Position numbers and translations under genes: made by a program. Positions 42,041 through 52,884 of a stretch of 64,000 nt of DNA are shown piece by piece; within the stretch, counting starts at the first letter, position 1, and each line of letters begins with the position of its first letter. A model generated the notes under the pieces. That model was not told the origin of the DNA, ran no database searches, and saw only the letters and a program-made list of their open reading frames with translations. Source of the DNA: Zopfochytrium polystomum (taxonomy: Eukaryota; Chytridiomycota; Chytridiomycetes; Chytridiales; Chytridiaceae). The stretch covers positions 1 to 64,000 of the forward strand of contig JAIVFJ010000256.1 of assembly GCA_025765615.1 (NCBI GenBank). Direction: 5' to 3'.

Positions 42041-45000
42041 TCAACCGCAAATCAAGTTCATGAAAAGGTAAACAACACTGCCGACAAAACGGAAGGCTGA
42101 AAGACCGAGGTTCGAGTAAAAGATAAACTGGAAGGGAGATTAGCTCAATGCAGAGGTTAACCCGGGGGGAAAAGTCTCACCTTGAGGTACGGGTTGATGT
42201 CTCCCTTGGGTTGGAAGTTGATCGTGGAGTAAAGCGCATTTGTCAAAATCTGGCTGGACAGAACAACGGCCAGAAGGCCGTTGGTAAACATCCAGAACAG
42301 AATGACATTGGTGCGGAAGTTCTTGAAGTAATCCTAAAAACCATACGCTTTTAGTTGGAGATTGAAGACACGGGTTCTCCCACCTCCTGTTTGGTTTTCG
42401 CATCGCGCTTCTTCTTCTCCTTCTCCCTCGGCGTGCGGAGCGCCTGAAGATGCTTGTTGTATCCGTCATTGATGTCGTGCCGGTCCGTCGGAACCTCAAT
42501 CTCCAAGACTTCTTTGCCGTCCTTCTTTGATGACTTTACAGCTCCAAGGTCCGTTTGGTTGCCGTTATCGCCCTTGGTGCCCCAAGAAACATCATGCAGG
42601 TTGCAGACTGCGGACACCAATATTTAGGTACAGCAGCGGCGACTGACAAATAAGATGAGCCACTTACACGCGTAAACCATGAGGATATTCACATAGGATG
42701 GCAGTAGCAAAAGGTACTGAATCATGCAGGTGATCATGTGCCATGGCTCCAAGTAAAGGAATGACGACACGAAATACAGTCCATACGTCGCTGCAACCGA
42801 CAACAGCATATCTCGGAAAGCAGGGTAGCCGGTGAAAAGGGTAATGAAAGTTGCATCTTTCTGGGTTTCAGCGCTTTGGACAATGCTGTAAATGTCCAAG
42901 CCGCCAATGTACAGCAGAAGGCACATGATCAACGCGAACAGGATCATACAGATTGTGTACAGCCACTGTCTCGGAGAATTAGTACGCATAGAAAGAGAAA
43001 GCCAAAGGCACACCTTTGAACCTTGCGGACGGTTGCCCAACGAGGAGATAAACACAAGCACAATGCAGAAAAGGTACACGTTTTGTAAAACAACTCGGAG
43101 AGTGTCGCCACCAGGGAGAGCAGTGAACGGTTGGCCGTTAATGGTCGTCACTGGGTCTTTTGTGATGAAATAGAAGGTGAGGTAGAAGTTCGCCTGTTTG
43201 ATTGTGTGAGCTTTCTTGCGCGGACCATTGTTTGCCACGAAACAAAAACCTTTAGCGCAAGCTTACCAGACCAAACCAACTGAAAAGAAGCGACACAAAG
43301 TTGTAGAGAAACTCAATGCAGAAGAACAACTTGCGGAAAATGGAGTGATTCGACCGGAAAATGTAGTGCCAGTGGGTAAGCGAGTGAAGGCCGGCAAAGA
43401 AGGATCCGTTCAACCAGCGACGGCGCTGTGAAATGAACTCTGGAACTGTATCGGGGACGTCCGTCTCTGCCTTGGCGGCTTTGACGTAACGGAGAACCCA
43501 GGACTGCTCAGACTTTGTGACCAACTCGAAACAGAGAATGCGATCCTCCGCCTAAGGGATGCCGATGAATACAGATTGAAGACCTAGCCTTAAACATACC
43601 AAGTACATGTTTGCGGCGAATATGTTGGCTCCTCCGTGCATAGTCTCACCCTTGAAATACTGCTGAAGGGGAACGCCTTGAACGGCGGCGTACCTGTACG
43701 CGGAGAACGCGCCTGGGAGCACAGCAATGAACCCGAAGGCGGACTCCAACGGCTTGTCCAGAATGTTTGACATCTTGTACTCGAAGTTCTGGGCCGCGAC
43801 AAGCGGGTTGATAAGATTTGAGCAACCCGTGCCCAACTCGGCATAGATTTCTCCGCAAGCTCCCCCAACTTGGGGGTTCTTGTCGAATGCCTTCCACAAG
43901 TGGTACACTGAAGAGATCGATGGTTTGGTTCCCACATCTATCAAAATGCAGACATTTGGCCTCAAAAGAGGACCAAATGCATTGAAGAACCAACGGTGCG
44001 AATTGATCTAGAGTACATTTCGTCAGTGAAGTTGAGTCAGATTCGTCGCACCAACCTTCTTTGCATTCTTTTCCTTCAGGCAGAACAAAATTTGGCAAGG
44101 AACAATATCCTGGGAGGGACCAAGGATGTTCATGTCTCGGTCAACAGCGATCTGAGCAGTGTACTCAAAAACGTGGCCCGTCACATCCTTGTCGTTGACC
44201 TTGTTCTTCATAATTCCATCCTGGTAAACTCCCATAATTCCCAGGACATTGAGAACCCTCGGGTGGATCTTTGTGCGACCGTCCGAGACGATGCAGATGA
44301 CGACCTTGGCCCAGCCGCTTTCTCCCCAGGTGGCAGAGCGGTTGCGCTGGCACAAGTACCCAATGTTTTTCATGAGAGCCACCATCGTCTTACAGAATAG
44401 TTCGTCGTCCTCGTTGTACATGGTGACAACGATAAAAATTTCAGTCTTCCGCCCATACTCCTGCTGGCGAAGCGTGTAGCCAGAGGTGGGGAAGTTGTTG
44501 GGGTCAACAGTAACGGCAGTGTATCGCATGTGAGTAAACTCCTCCCGGTCACGCAAGCGGGCCAGTTCCAAAACCTTGTCCGGAACTGGAACATCGATGA
44601 CGAGGTTGCCCTGTGAAGTCAATTCTATGTTGCGAAGCGTGCGGCGGCGCATTGTTTCGGTTTCGACGGGCGGATGTGCGCTTTTCCCGTTCCCATCGCT
44701 CATCGATGTTGGTCCACGCTGTGGCATTCCATGGGGAGGAGGTGCCATCATCATTCCAGGAGGTGGTGGGGCCATCATCATTCCCGGAGGAGGTCCGCCA
44801 ACCATGGGCCGCTGTGAAGGGTACTGGGTCATAGGAGGTTGCCCCATCGGGGGTTGCGGAGGGCCGTATCTCTGAAAAGAAACAGCTCTGTCAATACGGC
44901 AGCGTCAACTAGCACCACCGCCACCATCGTCGCAGCAACCACCACCAGGAGACTAATTATTGGGGTTCAAAGCTCACCGGGTCGGGTCGGTAGGCCGAAG

Positions 45001-45328
45001 AGGGGCTACCGGGGACCGAGTTACCAGTCAGAATGCTTTGGGGGGGCGGAGGGGCGGGGAGGGCTTGGCGCATCTGAGGGGTCGGGGATTGCGACGAGCC
45101 TTCACGGCCGGCAGAAGGGCGAGGTCTGTACGCCGGATCGGGAGACCTGGCCGATTGGGCCGAGTCTTGGCGCTGCGGTTGCGGCTGCTGGCGGTAAGAG
45201 TCCGCTCGATCCGAGTAGTCTCTTTGAGACCGCTGCTGCGGTTGCCTCTGCTGGTAGTCGGTGTTGTTTGAGCCGGAGTTTGATCGCGAGTAGCCGAAGT
45301 CGCCGCCGCCGCCGCCCCTGGATGCCAT
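42041..45328 (-). CDS. Chitin synthase, division 1 (class I-III type)
   Basis: This is a membrane glycosyltransferase that polymerises UDP-GlcNAc into chitin. It starts at 45328 with a Gln/Pro-rich disordered N-terminus (residues 1 to about 170, with [12 protein letters not shown] repeats). The conserved core follows: [50 protein letters not shown], then [33 protein letters not shown] and the [15 protein letters not shown] catalytic motif. Seven or so membrane segments follow, and the last exon ends [11 protein letters not shown]. There are about eight exons, all GT..AG, without frame breaks. The loop [20 protein letters not shown] near the C-terminal side is charged and may be regulatory. 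There is no myosin motor or signal peptide, which fits division 1. Confidence 0.92.
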
Positions 45329-46097
45329 TCTGACTTTCTTGGTCTTCTCGGCGCTTGTCTTCCCTGAAAAAGAAAAGACTGCGTGCGAGTGAGTGGGCGG
45401 GAGTGTGAGGCTGTGAGCAAATATGTAATCTCCCACTTGCCAAATTGGGATGAAGCGAGCCGTCAGCCACTGCCTGCCGTCCGTCCATCAATCATTTGAG
45501 GAGACAAGCTCTCTCTCTGTCTCTGTCTCTGTCTCTGTCTCTAGGAGGATTGACACGGAGCACAACGCAAATGGATCAGTTTCTTTTATGCCAAGCGGCC
45601 GGTCGGAAGTCAGTCTACTCAAACGGTTGGGAAGGAAGGGGCGGAAGGTGGTGAAACCCGGGCGAGTATGTCATCTCTTTGTGAGGCTTGGCGGCGTTGA
45701 TCATTCCGCCGTCGCGCTGGAAGGCGCTATTCCAGCCACCAACGTGGAAAATGCACCCTTTGTTCGCACTCGGCAGCGTCAGCTTTTGTTGTCCACGCAC
45801 GCACGCACGGAAGGCAAGGCAAGGCAAGGAAAGAAGGGGGCTGGGCGGAGGGAGGCCTGAGAGAAAAAGGGGTAGGCAGATTCACGCATGCTGAAAGAAG
45901 GGCAATAGGAAAGGTAAAGTTAAGCAAAGTGGGGGAAAAAAAAAAAGTACTGAGGAAGGAAGGTAGGAAACGGCAATACGAGAGTAGCGAGGGGGGGTCG
46001 AAAACGAAAGGAAAAAAAAAGGGGAAGAAGAAAGGACTGGAACTTTATCCAAGAAAGTAATTGCCCAGAGTCCAGGGTGAAATGGGATGCACTTGTC
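45329..46097. other. Intergenic, chitin synthase upstream region
   Basis: Includes a (CTGTCT)-type microsatellite at 45512-45541 and purine-rich runs (45930-46030). No gene was recognised. Confidence 0.4.
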
Positions 46098-47680
46098 TTA
46101 ATCTCGCACTTTGAGCTCGCGTTTTGAGCGCTTTTCCTCCCTCCATAGCCGGAAAATAACCGAATCGGTCGGATTGAAACACGCGGATTTAGAGAAGGCC
46201 AATCTGCAGTCGATCAGTCTGTTTTCTTTGTCACACCACCACTGACGCACTACCCGGCAGGCCAATTCGGCAGCGCACCCGCCGAGCCAACTCTGCTGCA
46301 CTCCGCTCCCTGCTGGGCAGTTGGTAGGGCGCGAGTCTACTTCCCGAGCTTTGCGACAGTTGCTTGCGCAGGCAACGCAAAAAGCGAGGCGTTGGCATTG
46401 TTTTGTTTTTGTGCAGTCTTGTGCGTGCAGCTTTCTCAAGGCAGAGGTTATTCTTGACAACGTCCTCGATATGACGCATCCGAAAATCAAACTGTACCGC
46501 CAATGAGTCAGCGAAAGTTTGAGGGGCCTACGAACGCGAGGAGCAATCTTTTCTTACTGCATTGGAAACACGGCAAATTCAAGCGACCCCAACCCGCTCA
46601 CCACCACAACGCTCCCTTCTGCAAAAACCAGAACCTCACGGCCGCCCCCGAGTACGTCCTGCACCGTTAGCGTGCGGACCTCGGGGTCGCCGAAGTCAAA
46701 CTCCTGGCGCACCAGGACCGAGTCAAGGGAAACACAGACACCGTGCGGGGTCCTGTGTCGCCGTCGTCGTCCGAGGAAGGCGCCGTGGCGACGACGATGA
46801 AGCGGCCGGCGGGGTCGAGGGCAGCGTCGGTGAAAGTGCGGCCGGACGACGACAAAGGCGGAGGAGCGAAACGACGCCGCCGCCGCCGCCGCGAGGGCGG
46901 AGGCTTGGTTGGGGATGTAGGCGTGAAGAGCTGACTGGCCCGTCGTTCGGGAGGCTGGCTCGAAGCCGAAGACGAATGGGCCTACGGGTGACGAGCTCCA
47001 GGGTGTCGGGCAAGAAGAACACGACACCGAGGGTGCTGCCGGCCGAAAGAGCGTACCAGCGTCGCTTAAGAGCTGCATCGTCCTGGTCCGACTGCGCTCA
47101 ACAAAGGACGGGGTGCGTGGCGAGAATAAGCCGCCAAGGAGGTCGACAAGAAGGTTTGGCGAGCCTGCGGCGTTGGGGCTAAAATCGTTCGTGTTAGGTA
47201 GTTCCCAGACGGCGCAAGGTAGACCAGCGGGAGTCCTTCGAAATGAGCAAGGGGTGCTCATGGTTGGGATCGGGGAGCACTGTTACGTCGACATTGAGTG
47301 GACGTGCGGCGTCGATTTCATTCAATTCTCTTCCCGCCCATCTTCGGGTGTCCAAACCACCTCAACATTAGGCAGACCACAGAGCGCTTGACCGCGTCGA
47401 TCGCACTCACACCGCACAACAGCTCCGAACTTGCAACCGCTTTCACTCCCTCGCACCATTTTGCCGCCAAAACGGCAACTAACCGACGAGCCCCAAATCT
47501 CCGAGCAGCGTCCGCACGCGTCCCTTGGTGCTCGTGAACGGTGCCAGCCGCACCGTGAGGCGCTCGAGCCGCGAGACCACCAGCGCGCGTCGGTCGGTGG
47601 TCAAAGCCAATAAGACAACGTGCTCCACGCCAAGACGAAAGTCGGAAAGCCAAAAAAGTCGTTGATTGTTCAAGTTTTGA
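46098..47680 (-). pseudogene. Unidentified coding region with broken frames
   Basis: Minus-strand coding-like segments can be read in changing frames. They run from about 47630 (VEHVVLLALTTDRRALVVSRL) through LVAVLAAKWCEGVKAVASSE, an LNVDVTVLPDPNHEHPLLIS segment, FTDAALDPAGRFIVVATAP and REVLVFAEGSVVVVSGLG. After a putative intron the last exon ends CDKENRLIDCRLAFSKSACF and then FRLWREEKRSKRELKVRD. The blade-like strands suggest a WD40/beta-propeller protein. At least three frame changes without splice signals are needed. I do not recognise the family. The region could be a decayed gene or an error-affected real one. Confidence 0.4.
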
Positions 47681-47796
47681 GGTGTCCTTTCCGTCGAAAA
47701 TCAAACACAAATAGAAGGGCAGATTTTTTGTGTGCAATCCAAAAAACGCCTTCTGTTGGGTTTTGAACAGCGACCACAATATATTTCAAGCACTGC

Positions 47797-48702
47797 TCAC
47801 CAGAACACAGAAGCAGCCACCACAAATCCGACACCGAAAGCCCAAAACCAACTCCACTTTCGCCCTTGAATCTCTTCAGTACTTTGCCTCCTGGTCGAAC
47901 CCTTCGGGCCACTCGGACTTGGCGTCTCGAGCCTTCCCTTCATGGTAGCCATATTACGGTGGGCGGGCACGACCTCGGCCGTCCTCGCGTTGCACAGGTG
48001 GAACGGCGGGCAATTGACGGAAATCGACTCGTAGTCGCCGTCGCGCACGACAAACGTCTCGTGCCAGAACCCGAGCTCTGGCGACTCCCTCCCGAGCTTC
48101 ATCAGCCACTTCCACGGGCCGTGGTGCGCGCTCCCCGACGCGGCCGCGTACCGCTCGAGGTGCTCCGACGACCGCCAGTACTGCACGCACATGAAGCGCG
48201 ACCCGGTGTCCGAGTCGCCGACGTACTGCTCGGTGCCGAGGCAGCCGAGCTCGGGGCGCGCGTCAAGCTCGCGGAGGATGGCGGCGAAGGCGTCGCCGGC
48301 TTGCTTGAATGCCGGGGTGAGGGGGAGCGCGGCGTTGCCGCGCAGGCCGATGAGGAAGACTACAAAGTCGCCCTTGAGGGTCGCGGCGAAGCGACCGCGG
48401 CGGATGGTGCGTGCGGCCGCGTTGTGGGCGGGGTTGGTGCCCGTCAGGCGTGTGAGCAGGGAGAGGGCCGGAGGTGTGAGGGCCAGGGCGGAGAGGGCGA
48501 GGACGACGGTGCGCGGCAGGAAGGCGGCGGCGAGGAGGGAGGCGCCGACGATTGCGGTCGTGGGCACGTAGGAGGAAAGCAGGATGTTGAGGGAAGGTCG
48601 AAGGATGCGGGCGGCTGGCGAGTTGGGTTGGGACTCTGCGGTGGCGGCGGATGTGGAGGACCGTGCGTTGCCGGAGCTCATGGTTCTTGTTGGGTTGTGC
48701 AA
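47797..48702 (-). CDS. DUF4188 (monooxygenase-like) family protein
   Basis: A single-exon frame of 301 residues (first Met at 48702, second at 48681). After two hydrophobic segments (VPTTAIVGASLLAAAFLP and VVLALSALAL) comes the DUF4188 core: GDFVVFLIGLRGNAALPL, LGCLGTEQYVGDSDTGSRFM, VQYWRSSEHLERYA, SAHHGPWKWLMKLGRESPELGFWHETF, then YESISVNCPP. This family has a dimeric ferredoxin-like fold related to antibiotic-biosynthesis monooxygenases. It is often near secondary-metabolite genes, but none are seen here. A final hydrophobic WSWFWAFGVGFVVAASVFW could anchor it to a membrane. The gene is intact. The reaction is unknown. Confidence 0.82.
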   Translation of the reverse strand: MHNPTRTMSSGNARSSTSAATAESQPNSPAARILRPSLNILLSSYVPTTAIVGASLLAAAFLPRTVVLALSALALTPPALSLLTRLTGTNPAHNAAARTIRRGRFAATLKGDFVVFLIGLRGNAALPLTPAFKQAGDAFAAILRELDARPELGCLGTEQYVGDSDTGSRFMCVQYWRSSEHLERYAAASGSAHHGPWKWLMKLGRESPELGFWHETFVVRDGDYESISVNCPPFHLCNARTAEVVPAHRNMATMKGRLETPSPSGPKGSTRRQSTEEIQGRKWSWFWAFGVGFVVAASVFW

Positions 48703-49144
48703 TGTCTTTTTTTATTTTATTTTTTTTTTTTCTCTTCATTTTTGTGCGCTCCGGCGGCGGCGGCGGCTCGGCAGCGGAAAACACGTATAAATAAACTGCG
48801 CCTCACGCTCTACGTCGCCACCGATCCTGAAATCGAGGAAAAGGGACTCCGCGCACTGCACTTTGGAATGATCGCCCAGGTCTTGCCCGAACCGATTCCT
48901 CAGGCGACCGACAACGCGCTGGCCAAAAGGCTGCGGGAGTTTTCCGAGGCCTTGGTGAAAGAGAAGCTCGCCAAACAGTACTAATAAATAATAAAATACA
49001 TTTGTTTGAATTGGACGCCCATTGGGGCTGCTTTTCCCTCCTTGTGCGTGTTGCGGTGCTTTTCGTCGTCTTGTTCTTTCAATTTTTCGATGTGGTTCGA
49101 AGTCAACTTTCCAGCTGGTTCGGATTGCAAAGCCGAACCATCCA
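48703..49144 (+). other. Spacer with a short protein-like tail (48790-48984)
   Basis: A plus-strand frame from about 48790 to the stop at 48984 reads TLYVATDPEIEEKGLRALHF then REFSEALVKEKLAKQY, with a protein-like composition. No start codon, upstream exon or family could be assigned. It may be the last exon of an unseen gene or a remnant. Confidence 0.3.
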
Positions 49145-49157
49145 GAAACTTCGAGAC
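49145..49157 (+). promoter_or_regulatory. Heat-shock element upstream of hsp20
   Basis: GAA-nn-TTC-nn-GA(c) in AGAAACTTCGAGAC, two perfect pentamers and one near-match, 27 bp upstream of the TATA box. Confidence 0.6.
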
Positions 49158-49183
49158 ACACCTTTCTTTTCCACACCCTCGAG

Positions 49184-49190
49184 TATAAAA
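49184..49190 (+). promoter_or_regulatory. TATA box of hsp20
   Basis: TATAAAA in GAGTATAAAAGTAGG, about 135 bp before the start codon at 49320. Confidence 0.6.
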
Positions 49191-49319
49191 GTAGGCGTCA
49201 TATTGAAAAACCGCTCCTCAGAGCATTTCATCCGTGTCCCGACAAAGACTCCCCCCACGCAAGAACCAAACAAAAACACAACCCTCGACTTTCCTCACCT
49301 CGCCACTCTCATCACAACA

Positions 49320-49805
49320 ATGGCCGTCTTTTTCCCCCGCGACTCTCCCTTTGGCGACTTTGACCGCATCGTCTCGGCCATCTTCGACCCCGACGCCGGC
49401 GCTGCTGCATCGACCACCAGCAGCAGCCAACGCCAGCAGCGCAACCCGCGCTCGTCGATCCTCACCCGGGCCGGCTTCCACCCTCGCCTCGACCTGGCCG
49501 AGACCGACGCCGGCTACGTCGTGCACGCCGACCTCCCAGGCATCCCCAAGGACAAGGTCGACGTCTCCATCTCGGACGACGGCGTGCTGATGATCTCGGG
49601 CGAGCGCAGCGCAAACAAGGAGATCAAGGACGAGCAGCGGCACGTCGTAGAGCGCAGCTACGGCCGCTTTGAGCGGGCTGTCCGGCTGCCCCAGGACGCT
49701 GACCGGGACAACGTGCAAGCGAAAATGACCGACGGTGTGCTGGAGCTGGTCGTACCAAAGCTTGCGGCCCCCAAGGAGGCTGTTAAGAAGATCAGCATTT
49801 CGTGA
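49320..49805 (+). CDS. hsp20: Small heat-shock protein (Hsp20 / alpha-crystallin)
   Basis: A single-exon gene for 161 residues; the start at 49320 follows a CAACA context. The N-terminal ~50 residues are variable (FFPRDSPFGDFDRIVSAIFD and a Gln/Ser run). The alpha-crystallin domain follows: HPRLDLAETDAGYVVHADLP, GIPKDKVDVSISDDGVLMIS and YGRFERAVRLPQDADRDNVQ, then the hallmark AKMTDGVLELVVPK. The C-terminal VKKISIS carries the I-x-I oligomerisation motif. The protein is an ATP-independent chaperone that holds unfolding proteins. A heat-shock element and TATA box upstream indicate stress induction. The lack of introns is usual for heat-shock genes. Confidence 0.95.
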   Translation: MAVFFPRDSPFGDFDRIVSAIFDPDAGAAASTTSSSQRQQRNPRSSILTRAGFHPRLDLAETDAGYVVHADLPGIPKDKVDVSISDDGVLMISGERSANKEIKDEQRHVVERSYGRFERAVRLPQDADRDNVQAKMTDGVLELVVPKLAAPKEAVKKISIS

Positions 49806-50208
49806 TGCATTTTTAGTTGGCACGCAGGGCGATGACGATTTCCTCCGTTTTCCTACTTCCATCATTCACACCATTTTCCGTCCGCCTTCGCCTCCCCTCT
49901 CTTCCATCTTGCTGGTCCTTTGACTTCTTCACTTTCAAATGGGCCATCCTTCTTTTCGTCGCACCATGTCAATACAGTATATCCGCTTCAAAATACTTTC
50001 TGTCCCGTCTTTTGTGTAAATGTTGATCATGGAAAGCTAAAGTATCTGCTTTCTGTCTTTCTTTTAGCCGCTGAAGATTCAAATGGCTTGTTGATGAGTT
50101 GGTGCGTTGCTCGCAAGACCGATCGCGAAACGAATGTGTATTCAGAAATGTGAAGGCGTTTACCAGAACCAGCAGCACAACAAAAGCAAGAAAATTCCAA
50201 CAAAGAGC
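49806..50208. other. 3' intergenic region between hsp20 and cerato-platanin
   Basis: Convergent 3' ends; nothing beyond UTR-like sequence was seen. Confidence 0.4.
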
Positions 50209-50652
50209 TTAAAGACCACAGACAGACGCCGCCACCTCGACCGCGTTAGCCTGCACCCGTCCAAGGGCGACGGCCTGGCCGCCCGTCAGCGCGTCCATTG
50301 CGTCCTGCCCCATGACAAACGAGTTGCCCACATCCACCGCGACAACATTGATGCTCCTCCCGCCGTACGTCACGGTGTAGCACTTTCCGCAGCTCGGCGA
50401 GTTCCACCCCTTCACGTACGGGGTCGCGGACGCGTACGCCTTGAGCGACGCGATGTTGGTGTACCCTTTGGTCAGCAGGCCGTTGGCGCCGTCCGAGCAC
50501 GCAAAGCTCGCGAGCGGGAGGTTCGTCGCCTTGCTGTAGTTGTTGTCGTAGGCGACCGAGACTTGGTCGCGCCGGGAGAGCGGGGCGGGGGCGGGTGAAG
50601 CGGTGGCCGTGGCGGCGACGGCGAGGAGGGCGAGGAGAGGGGTGAAGAGCAT
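50209..50652 (-). CDS. Cerato-platanin family secreted protein
   Basis: A single exon of 147 residues begins at 50652 with a clear signal peptide (LFTPLLALLAVAATATA). The mature part starts near the KR-like RRD site and shows the family pattern: VSVAYDNNYS, FACSDGANGLLTKGY, GWNSPSCGKCYTVTYG, GRSINVVAVDVG, then MDALTGGQAVALGRV, AVEVAASVCGL. The four Cys expected to form two disulfides are all present. Cerato-platanins are small, carbohydrate-binding, wall-associated proteins that loosen chitin and may act as effectors. They are described mainly from Dikarya. The gene has no intron and is intact. Confidence 0.92.
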   Translation of the reverse strand: MLFTPLLALLAVAATATASPAPAPLSRRDQVSVAYDNNYSKATNLPLASFACSDGANGLLTKGYTNIASLKAYASATPYVKGWNSPSCGKCYTVTYGGRSINVVAVDVGNSFVMGQDAMDALTGGQAVALGRVQANAVEVAASVCGL

Positions 50653-52106
50653 CGTCTGTCTGTGTGGGGGAGGGGCTGGCTGTGCGAAGGTGGGTGGGGG
50701 AGTCTGCGTGGAGTCTGGATTGTGATGGGGGAGTTGGGCAGCGGGCGGGGTTTTAAATAGGAGACGGAGAATTCTCAGCCCCAGCCAGCAAGCAGCCTGC
50801 AAGCACTCAGCCAGCCAGCCCCACTCCGAGCCCATCACCACCACCACCCACCATCTCCACCCAGCGTGCCTGCCTGCGCCGCACACCGAAGGAGGAAATT
50901 GTCTCTGGACTGTCTGTCTGTCTGTCTGCCTGTGGCTTTCGCTCCTTCGCGAAAAATGTGGGGGGAAAAAAAGAAAAAAAAAAGGAAAAATTTGCAGAGG
51001 CCGGCTGCGCACCGCCACGCGCGCTGCCCCATTCAATGAATCTACATGTATTGTACTTGTCTTCAGTCGCCGCCGCTTCATCTCCTGTCACATTGACTTT
51101 TCTCCGTTCGCCGGCGACTCCATCTCCATAATCGCATAAGCCATTGAAAGCTACTTGCAGACAACTGGTGTGTTTGGTGCGCAATCCCTTTCCCAACACC
51201 AAACCCACCGCGCCTCCCATCAAAGATCGCACGAGAAATTTTGCAATTTGTTTGTTTCCCGTCAACCCAACGTTTTTGCGAACACAGTTTCTTCCCTGCC
51301 GGCCACGGCCCTCTGCGCAATCGCCGTACTATCCACGACTAAATGACGTCCCCTCGCTGAAAAAGTCGGCGGAAATGAGGGGTGGAGCAGTGTTGTCTCG
51401 GAAAGACGAAAAAGCTGCCTTTGGGCCTTTCGGCCGCGGGACTTGGCTGGGTGGCTAACGGGAAGCTAGCAGTACTTCCAGTGTGGGTCGCATGATGAGG
51501 GCTATGGTCGAGCCGGGCCAACGCCACTCAGTCCAAGCTCAACCGCTCCGCGATCGGGGATAAAGTGGGGCTTTGCGGCTTGGGCCACTCGGAAGTAGGG
51601 GTGTGCGTGTGTGTGTGTGTGTGTGTGTAAGTGTGCGATAGTTGCCGGATGCAAATGCGAGGTGAAGGTGCGTTTGGGGGGAGGGGACGACGACGACGAC
51701 GACGACGAGGACGACGACGAGGACGGGTGCGAGGCTGAGGAAGAAGCGGCCGCACGGCAAGCTTGATTGTTGCGGTGTGGGCGGAAAAACGCCAGCGTTC
51801 TCTCTCGACTGTGTCCACACAGGGAAAGACAAACATGGGAAACGGCGAGGGCGGAGCAAACGAAGACCATGAATTGATGTTTGCATAGAGACTCCCAATT
51901 TGCTCCAGTGAGGCAAGTTCAGCACCACCATGTCTATTGAGAGGAGCCTTCCGTTCGCGGTCAAACGGAACAACAGCTCAAGAAAAGAAGAAAGTGCAAG
52001 CAAAGGAACTTCATTACATACAGAGGCGGAAGAATGGTGCGCAGAGCATTTACACAGTGAAAGAGGGGTTTTGAGATCAAGAAAATGAAATGCCGCTGCG
52101 CTACCT
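50653..52106. other. Intergenic region with simple repeats
   Basis: Includes a TTTAAAA core-promoter-like tract on the minus strand at about 50750 for the cerato-platanin gene, a (TG)n run at 51602-51630 and a GAC/GAG trinucleotide run at 51688-51725. Long frames here are compositional shadows. Confidence 0.45.
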
Positions 52107-52780
52107 TCACTTCTTCTTGCTCTTCGCGGGAGGTGGCTTCTAGTAAAAAATGTTCGAAAATCAGGGGTTGAAAATCGAAAGCAGCGATTCGGCCAACCTT
52201 GCTCGCAGTAGCCCTCTTCGGGGTCAGTGCAGCTGGTCGTTTAGGCGCGGTCTTCTTGACGGGTCTAGCAACCGGTTTCTTGGCGGACCTCGGAGCCGAC
52301 TTCGTCGCCGGCTTCCTCGCCGGCTTCCAGCCCGTCTCAGTCACCTTCTTTCCGGATGGTGAACTCTGCGCACCTTTCTTTCCACCCACTTTCTTTCCAT
52401 CCACAAGTTTCCCTTTAGCTCCTGCCTTTTTCTTGCCCGTCGACGCCAGCTGCTTGCTCTTTTGCTTCACACCTTTGATCGTGGACACCTTCGCCGACTT
52501 GCTGCCACTGTTCTTCGCGGCTTTGCCTTTGGCCAACGACTTGCCCGATTTCTTGGCGGCCCTGTCCGTTACCTTCTTGGCGGCTTTCTTCTCGGCGCTC
52601 TTGACGGACTTTGCAGCAGCGCCTTTTACGCTCTTGTCCTTGGGGCTCGGTCGCTTGCAGCTCTTGGAGCGCCGGTACAGCCGGCTGCCGCCCCCATGCA
52701 GAGATCGGAAGGGAGGGACTAGCGAGCAGGCTTCGGCAGGTATTTCGTCTTTTACGAGCACTTCGCTGTCACGAGTGGAC
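52107..52780 (-). CDS. Lysine/alanine/proline-rich basic protein, histone H1-tail-like
   Basis: The minus-strand frame from about 52780 reads through a highly basic region (KSVKSAEKKAAKKVTDRAAK, KPVARPVKKTAPKRPAALTP). A phase-0 intron (GTTGGC..TTTACTAG) then leads to a last exon ending KPPPAKSKKK with the stop at 52107. The composition (Lys, Ala, Pro, Ser) matches C-terminal tails of linker histone H1 and other chromatin-binding proteins. No winged-helix globular domain was found, and the 5' end is uncertain because an A-rich run lies just upstream (about 52787-52800). It may be a separate gene or the C-terminal end of the neighbouring mitochondrial-like gene. Confidence 0.45.
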
Positions 52781-52884
52781 TCTGCATTTTTTTTTTTTTT
52801 TGGTATGGTTTTGAAAAGTCGGACGGGAAGGCGGACCCAGGTGAGCCAACTGAGATTGAAAAAACAAAGCAAGGAAATATTTAC

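Noticed and set aside
47866..48984. 372-codon plus-strand ORF overlapping the DUF4188 gene
   Set aside because: Mostly antisense of DUF4188; only the last ~60 codons look protein-like and are mentioned separately.
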